From positions 248,001 to 312,000 of the forward strand of contig NZ_JH600070.1 in assembly GCF_000245015.1 (NCBI RefSeq): a DNA stretch of 64,000 nucleotides, given 5' to 3'. The notes beneath the pieces are model-generated. The model saw only the letters and a list, made by a program, of their open reading frames with translations, searched no databases and was not told the origin of the DNA. The stretch comes from Beggiatoa alba B18LD (GTDB lineage: Bacteria > Pseudomonadota > Gammaproteobacteria > Beggiatoales > Beggiatoaceae). Of the stretch, positions 46,091 to 56,012 are shown in pieces; the first letter of the stretch is position 1, and every line of letters starts with the position of its first letter. The position numbers were made by a program, and so were the translations under genes.

Positions 46091-47260
46091 TTAATCCCGT
46101 CGCAGTCGGTCAGAAACCGCAACGGGTGTCGGATAATTCAGAACAATAAAATAAGATGATGCGATAAAAGTAAGAATTGTCGTGGCTTGAATTAAATACG
46201 ACGCAGAATCGCCGATAATTTTCGTATTTAACGCAACAACCGCAATTAATAATGAAAATTCACTTACTTGTCCCAAACGAACCCCCATTTCTAAAGATAA
46301 GCGGGGCTGCTCTTTCATTGATACCAGTAACCATTTAAAAATATAGGGTTTAGCGACTAACATGATGCTGGCTAATATCAGCGCAGGTAGTAATACGTTG
46401 TAAAGCACATCCAGTTTTAAGGTTGCCCCTAACGTGAAGAAAAATAGGACTAGAAAAAAATCGCGTAAGGGTTTCAAACTTTCTGCAATAAAGCGCGAAA
46501 TAGGATGGCTTGCCATGACAACACCGCCAATAAATGCGCCGATTTCATGCGACATTTTTAACTCATTTGCCAGCTCTGCCATGCCTAAACACCAGCCTAT
46601 GGTGACTAAAAATATATATTCTTGAATTTTGTCAAACTTCATTAATAACGGGGTTAAGACATACCGTTGAAATAACTGCGCAAATATAATTAGTAATGGC
46701 AAACTGAGCGTTAATAAAGCGACATCCAACAAGGGCGAACTGCCTTCTTTACCCAAGCCTTTTAAAACTAATAAAGTAACAATAGCAATTAAATCTTGTA
46801 ATAACAAAATACTGACAATAATTTCTCCTGCATGTTTATGATGCAAAACCGTCGTTGGTAACAACTTTAAGCCTAAAATAGTGCTAGAAAAAGTCATACT
46901 AACCCCTATCAATAAGCACTCTAACGCATTAAAACCAAATATCCAGCCAACAACAGCACTGATAAACGCAAAAGCAACAGAACTGCCGACAGTGACAACC
47001 GTCGTTTTATGCAACATTTTTAATAAATCTTGCGGTTCTAAATGTAACCCCAATAAAAACAATAAAAAAATAATCCCGATATCGGCAATTCCCCCAATTA
47101 ACAAGGGACTAGAAACCACCGCAAAGACTGAAGGACCCAGTAAAATCCCTAATAAAATGTAACTGACTAATAAGGCTTGTCGAGCGTATAAAGCCAATGT
47201 CGCCACAACGGCACAGCCCGCAAAGACAACAAACATGTAAAATACCATTAACTCGCCCAT
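46091..47260 (-). CDS. CPA2-family cation:proton antiporter (Kef/NapA type)
   Basis: The 389-residue membrane protein has about 11-12 helices throughout. The family patterns GILLGPSVFAV, FLLFLLGLHLEP and SILLLQDLIAIVTLL (containing the conserved Asp of the ion site) are present. It ends right after the transporter domain and has no TrkA-N regulatory domain. It probably exchanges K+ or Na+ for protons. It is a single gene, divergent from lysS. AGGA lies upstream of the ATG. Confidence 0.88.
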   Translation of the reverse strand: MGELMVFYMFVVFAGCAVVATLALYARQALLVSYILLGILLGPSVFAVVSSPLLIGGIADIGIIFLLFLLGLHLEPQDLLKMLHKTTVVTVGSSVAFAFISAVVGWIFGFNALECLLIGVSMTFSSTILGLKLLPTTVLHHKHAGEIIVSILLLQDLIAIVTLLVLKGLGKEGSSPLLDVALLTLSLPLLIIFAQLFQRYVLTPLLMKFDKIQEYIFLVTIGWCLGMAELANELKMSHEIGAFIGGVVMASHPISRFIAESLKPLRDFFLVLFFFTLGATLKLDVLYNVLLPALILASIMLVAKPYIFKWLLVSMKEQPRLSLEMGVRLGQVSEFSLLIAVVALNTKIIGDSASYLIQATTILTFIASSYFIVLNYPTPVAVSDRLRRD

Positions 47261-47524
47261 TTCGATAACATCCTGTGTTTTTAAGCATTAAATCATCATC
47301 ATTTTTTCCTACTGCATTATAAAATGAAAAAGTGCTTATATTTTTGGTAAACTTTCAATTTATTTAACTAACAAGTCTGCGACAACCTAGGGTCGGTTAC
47401 ACGCGCTAAAACGCGATATTTATAACAACACAGGCTTGCTTTTACTTTTAGTAGAAAAACTGATTTTTTTGCAAGCATAAAGCCGAATCACCCTATTTCT
47501 GAGTTAAAAAATAAAGGTAATTAA

Positions 47525-49048
47525 ATGACTGAACAAACTGAGCAACTTACGCCTGCTACTGAACCCCAAGACGAGAACGAACAAATTGCTTTGCGTCGTG
47601 AGAAATTAGCGGCTATTCGTCAAGCAGGCATTGCCTTTCCGAATGATTTTCGTCGCAATAGCACCGCGCAACAGTTGCATGATGAATATGCTGAACAAAA
47701 CAGCGAGACATTAGAAATTCGCAATGTGCGTGTCAAAATTGCAGGTCGCATCATGACACGTCGGATTATGGGCAAAGCGGCATTTGTCCACATTCAAGAC
47801 ATGAGCGGACGGATGCAATTGTATTTGAAAAAAGAAGAATTGCCTGAAGGGACTTATGAAGAATTTAAACATTGGGATATTGGTGACATTATCGGTGTGC
47901 ACGGTGTTATGTTTAAAACTAAAACAGGCGAATTATCAGTTAAAGTCAGCTCAATACGCCTGTTGAGTAAAGCCCTACGCCCCTTACCTGAAAAGTTTCA
48001 TGGCTTAACTGATCAAGAAACCTGCTATCGTCAGCGGTATCTTGATTTAATAATGAATGAAAAAACGCGCACAACCTTTAAAACACGCTCAAAAGTCATT
48101 GCGTATATTCGTAATTTTTTAATTGAAAAAGACTTTTTAGAAGTTGAAACCCCAATGATGCACGTCATTCCCGGTGGTGCGGCGGCGCGTCCTTTTGTCA
48201 CTCATCACAATGCGTTAGATATGCCTTTATATCTACGAATTGCCCCAGAACTTTATTTAAAACGGCTAGTTGTTGGGGGATTTGAGCGAGTTTTTGAATT
48301 AAACCGTAATTTCCGCAATGAAGGGGTTTCTACCCGTCATAATCCTGAATTTACCATGCTTGAATTTTATCAAGCCTATGCGGATTACACGCACTTAATG
48401 GATTTAACAGAAGAATTCTTCCGTGGTTTAGCCGAAAGCCTGTTAGGTTCTACCCTCGTGCCTTATCAAAATGAGGTTTATGATTTTGGGAAGCCTTTCG
48501 AGCGTATTTCCGTTAAAAATGCAATTTTGAAATATAATCCTGACATTCGCCAATCGGATTTAGAAGATTTAAACACCATTCGCGCCTTAGCAAAACGCTT
48601 GGATATTCATCCTCATGCCAATGATGGTGTGGGTAAAATTCAGATTGAAATCTTTGATAAAACCGTCGAGCATTTATTAAAAGACCCGACTTTTGTCACG
48701 GAATATCCAACTGAAATTTCTCCCTTAGCACGGATGAATGACAAAGACCCAAGCATTACCGACCGCTTTGAGTTATTCATCGGTGGACGTGAAATTGCGA
48801 ATGGCTTTTCCGAATTAAATGACCCCGAAGACCAAGCAGAACGTTTCCGCCAACAGGTAGAAGCCAAACAAGCAGGCGATGAAGAAGCGATGCATTACGA
48901 TGCGGATTATATTCAAGCCTTAGAATATGGCTTGCCCCCAACCGCAGGCGAAGGGATTGGCATTGACCGTTTAGTCATGCTCTTAACGAATCAACCCTCG
49001 ATACGTGACGTTTTATTATTCCCGCATTTACGTTTAAAACACGAGTAA
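47525..49048 (+). CDS. lysS: Lysyl-tRNA synthetase, class II
   Basis: The 507-residue enzyme charges tRNA(Lys). It has the OB-fold anticodon domain ([18 protein letters not shown]) and the class II core, with motif 1 region [18 protein letters not shown], motif 2 [18 protein letters not shown] and motif 3 [13 protein letters not shown], all complete. Length is typical. prfB, its usual upstream neighbour, is not here. An OsmC-family gene follows after seven bases and is probably cotranscribed. Confidence 0.98.
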   Translation: MTEQTEQLTPATEPQDENEQIALRREKLAAIRQAGIAFPNDFRRNSTAQQLHDEYAEQNSETLEIRNVRVKIAGRIMTRRIMGKAAFVHIQDMSGRMQLYLKKEELPEGTYEEFKHWDIGDIIGVHGVMFKTKTGELSVKVSSIRLLSKALRPLPEKFHGLTDQETCYRQRYLDLIMNEKTRTTFKTRSKVIAYIRNFLIEKDFLEVETPMMHVIPGGAAARPFVTHHNALDMPLYLRIAPELYLKRLVVGGFERVFELNRNFRNEGVSTRHNPEFTMLEFYQAYADYTHLMDLTEEFFRGLAESLLGSTLVPYQNEVYDFGKPFERISVKNAILKYNPDIRQSDLEDLNTIRALAKRLDIHPHANDGVGKIQIEIFDKTVEHLLKDPTFVTEYPTEISPLARMNDKDPSITDRFELFIGGREIANGFSELNDPEDQAERFRQQVEAKQAGDEEAMHYDADYIQALEYGLPPTAGEGIGIDRLVMLLTNQPSIRDVLLFPHLRLKHE

Positions 49049-49055
49049 TACAATC

Positions 49056-49487
49056 ATGCAAGTACGGATTAAATGGGTAGAAAATGCCTGCTTTGTTGCG
49101 GAATCTGGTAGCGGTCACGCCATTGTTTTAGACGGCTCGCCAGAAATTGGCGGGCGTAATTTGGGCGCACGTCCGATGGAATTATTGCTGATGAGTTTAG
49201 GCAGTTGCTCGGCAATGGACGTAATCAGCATTTTAGAAAAATCTCGCCAAGATGTGACTGATTGTGTGATTGAAGTCTCAGGCGAACGAGCGGAAACAAT
49301 TCCGAAGGTTTACACCAAGATACATGTGCATTACATCGTGACAGGTCGTCAACTGAAAGACCCACAAGTTAAACGGGCGGTAGATTTATCCGCTGAAAAA
49401 TATTGTTCTGTTTCTGCTATGTTAAAACTGGCGACAGAATTAACTTATGATTATGAAGTGAAAGAAGAAACACCCGCGACAACTTAA
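49056..49487 (+). CDS. OsmC/Ohr family protein
   Basis: The 143-residue protein has the OsmC fold signature: GARPMELLLMSLGSCSAMDVI with the first catalytic Cys, and a second Cys in EKYCSVSAML. That two-Cys layout is that of thiol peroxidase-like OsmC/YhfA members, which reduce organic hydroperoxides. It resembles the YhfA-type branch more than Ohr. It lies seven bases after lysS. Confidence 0.92.
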   Translation: MQVRIKWVENACFVAESGSGHAIVLDGSPEIGGRNLGARPMELLLMSLGSCSAMDVISILEKSRQDVTDCVIEVSGERAETIPKVYTKIHVHYIVTGRQLKDPQVKRAVDLSAEKYCSVSAMLKLATELTYDYEVKEETPATT

Positions 49488-49512
49488 TGAAAAAGCGGGA
49501 TTTGTAAGGCGT

Positions 49513-49538
49513 TTGTCTGAATCAGGATTAGCAGGATT
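49513..49538. repeat. Truncated GTCTGAATCAG repeat
   Basis: TTGTCTGAATCAGGATTAG and the adjacent CAGGATTAA form only the left end of the element. The sequence is interrupted directly by the outer module of the composite at 49539. Confidence 0.65.
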
Positions 49539-49789
49539 AACCTGAGTTCGGCGAGTTTTATAAAATAAAACAGAGACCTGCTAGGTTTTTAAAACCTAGC
49601 AGGTCTTTTTTTGTCTGAATCAGAATTCACAGAATTTTCAGAATTAGCAGAATTAAAAACAATTAAAAACATAATTTTTTATTCTTTTAATTTTCTTGTC
49701 TTTTTAATTCTGAAAATTCTGTTAATTCTGAAAATTCTGATTCAGACAAGCTGTTGTCTTTTCAAAAGAAACTCGCCGAACTCAGGTTA
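49539..49789. repeat. Complete composite repeat with inverted outer ends
   Basis: This 251-bp element reads: forward AACCTGAGTTCGGCGAGTTT at 49539, GACCTGCTAGG hairpin at 49575-49605, GTCTGAATCAG palindrome at 49611-49749, and reverse AAACTCGCCGAACTCAGGTT ending at 49789. The outer 20 bp are perfect inverted repeats. It is the clearest intact composite in the window. The rest of 49790-49883 upstream of bfr shows a ribosome binding site and no other recognised feature. Confidence 0.85.
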
Positions 49790-49883
49790 CTTAAATCGAC
49801 TACAACTGGCAAAGAGTATGCAATAATACCGCTGTTGAAATGTAATATTTCAACCTCTCAAAAGGCACGATAAAAAGGAGTAC

Positions 49884-50375
49884 ATGATGCAAGGTGATAA
49901 TGGCGTTATCAAACATTTAAACCACTTACTGGCGGGAGAACTGACCGCTATCGACCAGTACCTGATTCATTCACGGATGTATCATAACTGGGGTTATCAT
50001 CGTTTATACGAAAAAAGTCATCATGAAATGCAGGAGGAGATGGAGCACGCGGATTGGTTAATTAAACGGATTCTGTTCTTAGAAGGCACGCCTGATTTAT
50101 CCGTGCGTCATGGCTTGAAAATAGGTAAAACTGTCCCTGAAATGCTCGGCAGTGATTTAGACCTAGAATATAGTGTCGTCAAAGAGCTGAAAACGGTGAT
50201 TGCTTACTGCGAATCGGTTAAAGATTACGTTACCCGCGAAATGTTAGAGCAAATGCTCGACGACACGGAAGAAGACCATGCTTATTGGTTAGAAAAACAA
50301 TTAAGCCTGATTAAGCACATTGGCTTACAAAATTACTTGCAAGCCTGTATGGGCGAGGAAGCCTCAGCTTCTTAA
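49884..50375 (+). CDS. bfr: Bacterioferritin
   Basis: The 163-residue iron-storage protein assembles into a 24-mer shell. It has the ferroxidase ligands (the ELTAIDQY Glu, the HEMQEEMEHAD Glu and His, and the later EEDHAYWLE Glu/His) and the heme-binding Met in EEMEHAD. The ATG at 49887 has better spacing from AAGGAG than that at 49884, so the N-terminus may be one residue shorter. It is a single gene; bacterioferritin-associated ferredoxin is not nearby. Confidence 0.96.
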   Translation: MMQGDNGVIKHLNHLLAGELTAIDQYLIHSRMYHNWGYHRLYEKSHHEMQEEMEHADWLIKRILFLEGTPDLSVRHGLKIGKTVPEMLGSDLDLEYSVVKELKTVIAYCESVKDYVTREMLEQMLDDTEEDHAYWLEKQLSLIKHIGLQNYLQACMGEEASAS

Positions 50376-50401
50376 CTTGAGAATATTCAGAACGGGGCGA
50401 G

Positions 50402-52556
<2,155 letters not shown>

Positions 52557-52600
52557 CTAACGTTAAAAGGGTGAAAGATGAAAAATAATAAAAAAAGCAA

Positions 52601-53185
52601 TTAGTTTTGAAAATTTGAATTGTCTAAAATGGTGATAATTTTTTGTAATCCTGATAAAAATATATTAAAGCTAGTGGATTGATTAGTATTGGGTTCTATA
52701 GATAAATAAGCCCCTATCGCACGCGAACCAGAAACTTTTTGATAAAGACCGTCGGTTAATTTTGTAAGTTCTTCAGCTGCATTTGCTAATTTATCGGGAT
52801 TGCGATATTTACGGTTATCTTGTTTTTTGGAAAGGTTTTTTATATTCAGTCCTTTTTCTACGGCACTTAAATCGCCTAAGTACCAACTTTCTAGTTCATG
52901 ACAAGCAATTCTAATTAAAACATTGGGTTTATCTGCCGTTTTTAAGACTAAATGTTGTTTTATTGTATAGCAATCACCGCTGTCTTGGTCGCGTAAAATA
53001 ATAAAATAGTCAACGGGACAATGCCAATTTTTGATTTTACGGGCAATATTCTTTTCTAAGTCTTGTTTGCCCTCGAAAACAATAAATTGATAGTGAAAAT
53101 CTTTTGTGGGCAATAAACGCGGTAATAATAACTGTAACATTTCTCTGGCTGAGGGTTCTTCTAAGAAAAAGACTAATAACTTCAT
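52601..53185 (-). CDS. DUF4276 family protein, TOPRIM-like
   Basis: The 194-residue protein matches DUF4276: LEEPSAREMLQLLLPRLLP at the start, HYQFIVFEGKQDLEK, then LRDQDSGDC and IACHELESWYLGD. The acidic residues E9/E10, D66, D68 and E97/E99 are arranged as in TOPRIM-type nuclease folds. It overlaps the upstream AAA ATPase by four bases and forms a two-gene unit with it. Such ATPase/TOPRIM-like pairs resemble anti-phage systems of the OLD/PARIS/Septu type, but this family has no settled function. Confidence 0.85.
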   Translation of the reverse strand: MKLLVFFLEEPSAREMLQLLLPRLLPTKDFHYQFIVFEGKQDLEKNIARKIKNWHCPVDYFIILRDQDSGDCYTIKQHLVLKTADKPNVLIRIACHELESWYLGDLSAVEKGLNIKNLSKKQDNRKYRNPDKLANAAEELTKLTDGLYQKVSGSRAIGAYLSIEPNTNQSTSFNIFLSGLQKIITILDNSNFQN

Positions 53186-54372
53186 TGTGGGTCTATCCCA
53201 TCAAAAAATCCCTGTTTCCATAAATATCCTAATTGATCACCTTCTTCTACAAAGCAACGTAATTGTTGATTATCTTTAGCCCGCTTTATCTGTGTATAGC
53301 CATTCTGTTTAACCAGCCAAAAAACTTCTTCTAATTTCAATGCATTTAAAAAATCAGGGGAGTGTGTGGAGACAAAGACTTGACCTTCTCTCGGTGGATT
53401 TGAATAAGCTCGAAATTCTTCCGCTAACTCCCATAATAGTTTGACATACAATTGATTTTCTGGCTCTTCTACACAAAGTAAGGGGTATGGCTTTGGGTCA
53501 TATAATAACAAGAGATAAGCAAACATTTTAATAGTACCATCAGACACATATCTATCAATAAAAGGGTCTTGAAAAGCACCATCTTGGAAGCTGAGTAATA
53601 ATTTACCATCAGGGGAGCGTATGGTTTTTATATCGGAAATACCTTGAACACGTTGCTTCATAATCGTAATGATTTTTTGAAATAATGCTGGATGATTTTC
53701 TAAAATATAATCAGTAACTTGTTGTAAGTTATCTCCTGTTACAGAAAGATGTTCATGATAATCTGCATCTTTGCTACCACGGGCTAAATTAATATGAAAG
53801 TCAGAAATATGCCAATTTTCTAACAGTTGACGAAACGCATAAGCGGCTTTAAAGCGTTGAAACTGTCCTAAGCCTTTAATGGCTAATGTCGTTGGGTCTA
53901 ATGTTTCCTCTTCGCGGGTTAATGCAGTATCTGCTTGATTAAAATCTTGTTCATTGGTGATGGCATAGCCTTTTCCTTGTTGAAAATCTAAAAAATGGAA
54001 GGGTGAACCGTAAACACCTCGCTTATAGCGTAAAACTTCTCTTTCTATAATAGGTTGATTATTATTTTTAGCGATTCTTAGTAAATAAGTCACTAATCTT
54101 TCTGTATTTATAATTTTTAATCTAAATTGTATTTCTATTTCAATTATTTTATCTTCTGCGTTTCTGGATAAAACCTCATCAAATCCGCCGCGTTTTTGTA
54201 AAGCATATTTAATATTATTGATTAGACAATCTTTTAAAAAACCAAATACATCAAATAGTGTTGATTTTCCTGTGCCATTTGCGCCAACCAGTACGCAATA
54301 AGCGGGTAAGTTTTTCACTTCAAAATTTTGAAAAACTTTAAAGTTTTTTAGCCGAATAGATTCTATTCTCAT
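53182..54372 (-). CDS. AAA family ATPase (AAA_21/OLD-like)
   Basis: The 396-residue SMC/ABC-like ATPase begins MRIESIRLKNFKVF, the usual start of this class. Walker A is GANGTGKST at residues 30-38, the signature-like motif is VSDGT, Walker B is LLCVEEPEN with E302-E303, and the switch His is H337 in STHSPDF. Length is typical of stand-alone AAA_21 proteins that act with a small effector. It is directly coupled to the DUF4276 gene. It may sense a phage or DNA cue and activate the partner, which is inference. Confidence 0.88.
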   Translation of the reverse strand: MRIESIRLKNFKVFQNFEVKNLPAYCVLVGANGTGKSTLFDVFGFLKDCLINNIKYALQKRGGFDEVLSRNAEDKIIEIEIQFRLKIINTERLVTYLLRIAKNNNQPIIEREVLRYKRGVYGSPFHFLDFQQGKGYAITNEQDFNQADTALTREEETLDPTTLAIKGLGQFQRFKAAYAFRQLLENWHISDFHINLARGSKDADYHEHLSVTGDNLQQVTDYILENHPALFQKIITIMKQRVQGISDIKTIRSPDGKLLLSFQDGAFQDPFIDRYVSDGTIKMFAYLLLLYDPKPYPLLCVEEPENQLYVKLLWELAEEFRAYSNPPREGQVFVSTHSPDFLNALKLEEVFWLVKQNGYTQIKRAKDNQQLRCFVEEGDQLGYLWKQGFFDGIDPQ

Positions 54373-54397
54373 TGCTAATGCCTTGTATTATTTATAA

Positions 54398-54994
54398 TTA
54401 ACGATTTGCTAAATAAGATAAATGTGTGCCGATTTGTTCTATCGGTAGGACTTTATCCACTTTTATGGCGTTAATTGCGGCTTGGGGCATTGCTTTTGCC
54501 TCAGCCGTTTCTAAGGATTGTACGATAACACAACCACCTAATTTTTTAATCTTTTTAACGCCTTGACTGCCATCACTGTTCGCACCTGTTAGGATAACCC
54601 CAATGAGCCCCTCTCGATAAGCATAAGCCGCAGTTTCAAACAGCACGTCAACAGAAGGACGGGAGAAGTTGACGGGGGCATCGATACTGAGTGAGAGGGT
54701 TTTATCTTCTTCTACAAGCAGATGATAATTAGGCGGGGCTATGTAAATAACCCCCCCCATAATACCTTCTTTTTCGTCGGCTTGTTTAACACGTAATGAG
54801 GTACAGTTACTAAGAATATTAACAATATAGCTATCGGAGTCTGGGTGTAAATGTTGGACGATTAAAATCGGTAAAGGAAATGTACTCGGCAGGGTTTTGA
54901 GTATTGCCGAGAGGGCTTTAATACCACCTGCCGAAGAGCCAATGACAACGGCTTGATAGCGTGAGCCATTGTGTTTTTTCATGCGTTGTATCAT
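54398..54994 (-). CDS. CheB-type methylesterase domain, no receiver
   Basis: The 198-residue protein is the catalytic domain alone, with the triad in VIGSSAGGIKAL (Ser), VQHLHPDS (His) and ILTGANSDGS (Asp). The usual N-terminal receiver is missing. An ATG at 54982 is also possible as start. It demethylates or deamidates receptor glutamates in chemotaxis-type pathways. It follows CheR by five bases; no receptor or kinase gene is nearby, so it may serve a non-flagellar pathway such as gliding or a hybrid-kinase module. Confidence 0.92.
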   Translation of the reverse strand: MIQRMKKHNGSRYQAVVIGSSAGGIKALSAILKTLPSTFPLPILIVQHLHPDSDSYIVNILSNCTSLRVKQADEKEGIMGGVIYIAPPNYHLLVEEDKTLSLSIDAPVNFSRPSVDVLFETAAYAYREGLIGVILTGANSDGSQGVKKIKKLGGCVIVQSLETAEAKAMPQAAINAIKVDKVLPIEQIGTHLSYLANR

Positions 54995-54999
54995 GTCAG

Positions 55000-55830
55000 T
55001 TAGCTATTTTTTAAGTAAATTTTTTCTTCTCTGACAAGGTCATCAAAAGCATGGGCGTAGGCAGATAAACGTACTGTTTCTTTTGAGCCTAAGCATAAAA
55101 TCCCCCCAAGGCATAAACTTTCGTGAAAAAGTCGAAAAACTCGATTTTGTAAATCTCTATCAAAGTAAATCATAACATTACGACACATGATTAAATTCAT
55201 TTCGCCAAAAACGCCATCTGTCGCTAAATTATGGTCTGAAAAAAGGATGTTTTCTTTTAATGTTTTATCCATGACCACGTGGTCGTAATGGGCGGAGTAG
55301 TAATCTGAAAAGGATTCTGTCCCGCCTGCTTTTTGATAGTTAGCTGTGTATTGTTTTAAGCGACTCATGGAAAAAATGCCTTGTTTGGCTTGGCGTAAAA
55401 CGACTTCATTCATATCTGTTGCGTAGATTTGTGTGCGTTCATATAGCCCTTCTTCTTTCAGCAAAATTGCCATGGAATAGACTTCTTCACCTGTTGAACA
55501 GCCCGCGTGCCAAATTTTTAGAAAGGGAAATTTTTTTAAGCGGGGTATTACTGTTTTACGAATGGCTTGGTAAAAATCGGGGTCGCGAAACATTTCTGTC
55601 ACGTTAATCGATAAATCTAACAATAGATTACTGAAAAACTCTTCATCGTATAGGATTTTATGTTGCATTAAAGAGATGCTGGAAATTTTGTCTTTTGATA
55701 AACGATGTTCAATTCGGCGTTTTAGTGAGGCCTTAGCATAATTGCGAAAATCGTAACCATACTTGAGGTAAATGGCTTGTAGCAGGAGTTGAATTTCAAT
55801 ATTTTGTACGTCGATTTCATCCATGGTCAT
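55000..55830 (-). CDS. CheR-type methyltransferase
   Basis: The 276-residue protein is the standard CheR: a helical N-terminal domain with YGYDFRNYAKASLKRRIEHR, and a SAM-binding domain with IWHAGCSTGEEVYS, ATDMNEVVL and NLIMCRNVMIYFD. It methylates glutamate residues on receptors. It forms a two-gene unit with the downstream CheB-type gene. The start is tentative as GTC-rich sequence precedes the ATG. Confidence 0.93.
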   Translation of the reverse strand: MTMDEIDVQNIEIQLLLQAIYLKYGYDFRNYAKASLKRRIEHRLSKDKISSISLMQHKILYDEEFFSNLLLDLSINVTEMFRDPDFYQAIRKTVIPRLKKFPFLKIWHAGCSTGEEVYSMAILLKEEGLYERTQIYATDMNEVVLRQAKQGIFSMSRLKQYTANYQKAGGTESFSDYYSAHYDHVVMDKTLKENILFSDHNLATDGVFGEMNLIMCRNVMIYFDRDLQNRVFRLFHESLCLGGILCLGSKETVRLSAYAHAFDDLVREEKIYLKNS

Positions 55831-55931
55831 GCCTCACTATCTGCTAGTGTGTTGCAACTAAGCAGTAGTATAAATTTTTTTCATTATTATCAGTTATATA
55901 TAAGTATGTGATTATTTTTCATTTATAAAAA

Positions 55932-55965
55932 AAACCTTCTAGGTTTGTAAAACCTAGAAGGCTTT
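55932..55965 (-). terminator. CTAG-hairpin terminator of the RND operon
   Basis: On the minus strand AAGCCTTCTAGGTTTT pairs with AAACCTAGAAGG and is followed by TTTTTTTT. It lies 47 bases after the RND pump stop. The stem is a variant of the GACCTGCTAGG repeat. Confidence 0.85.
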
Positions 55966-56012
55966 TAAGCACGCATGAAGCAATTTTAAATCAAGATTGC
56001 GTCATTGTCTTG

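Noticed and set aside
49611-49826. 71-codon ORF within the composite repeat before bfr
   Set aside because: Its translation is a run of repeat-derived SEFTEFSELAEL-like and LILKIL-like units from the palindrome, not a protein.
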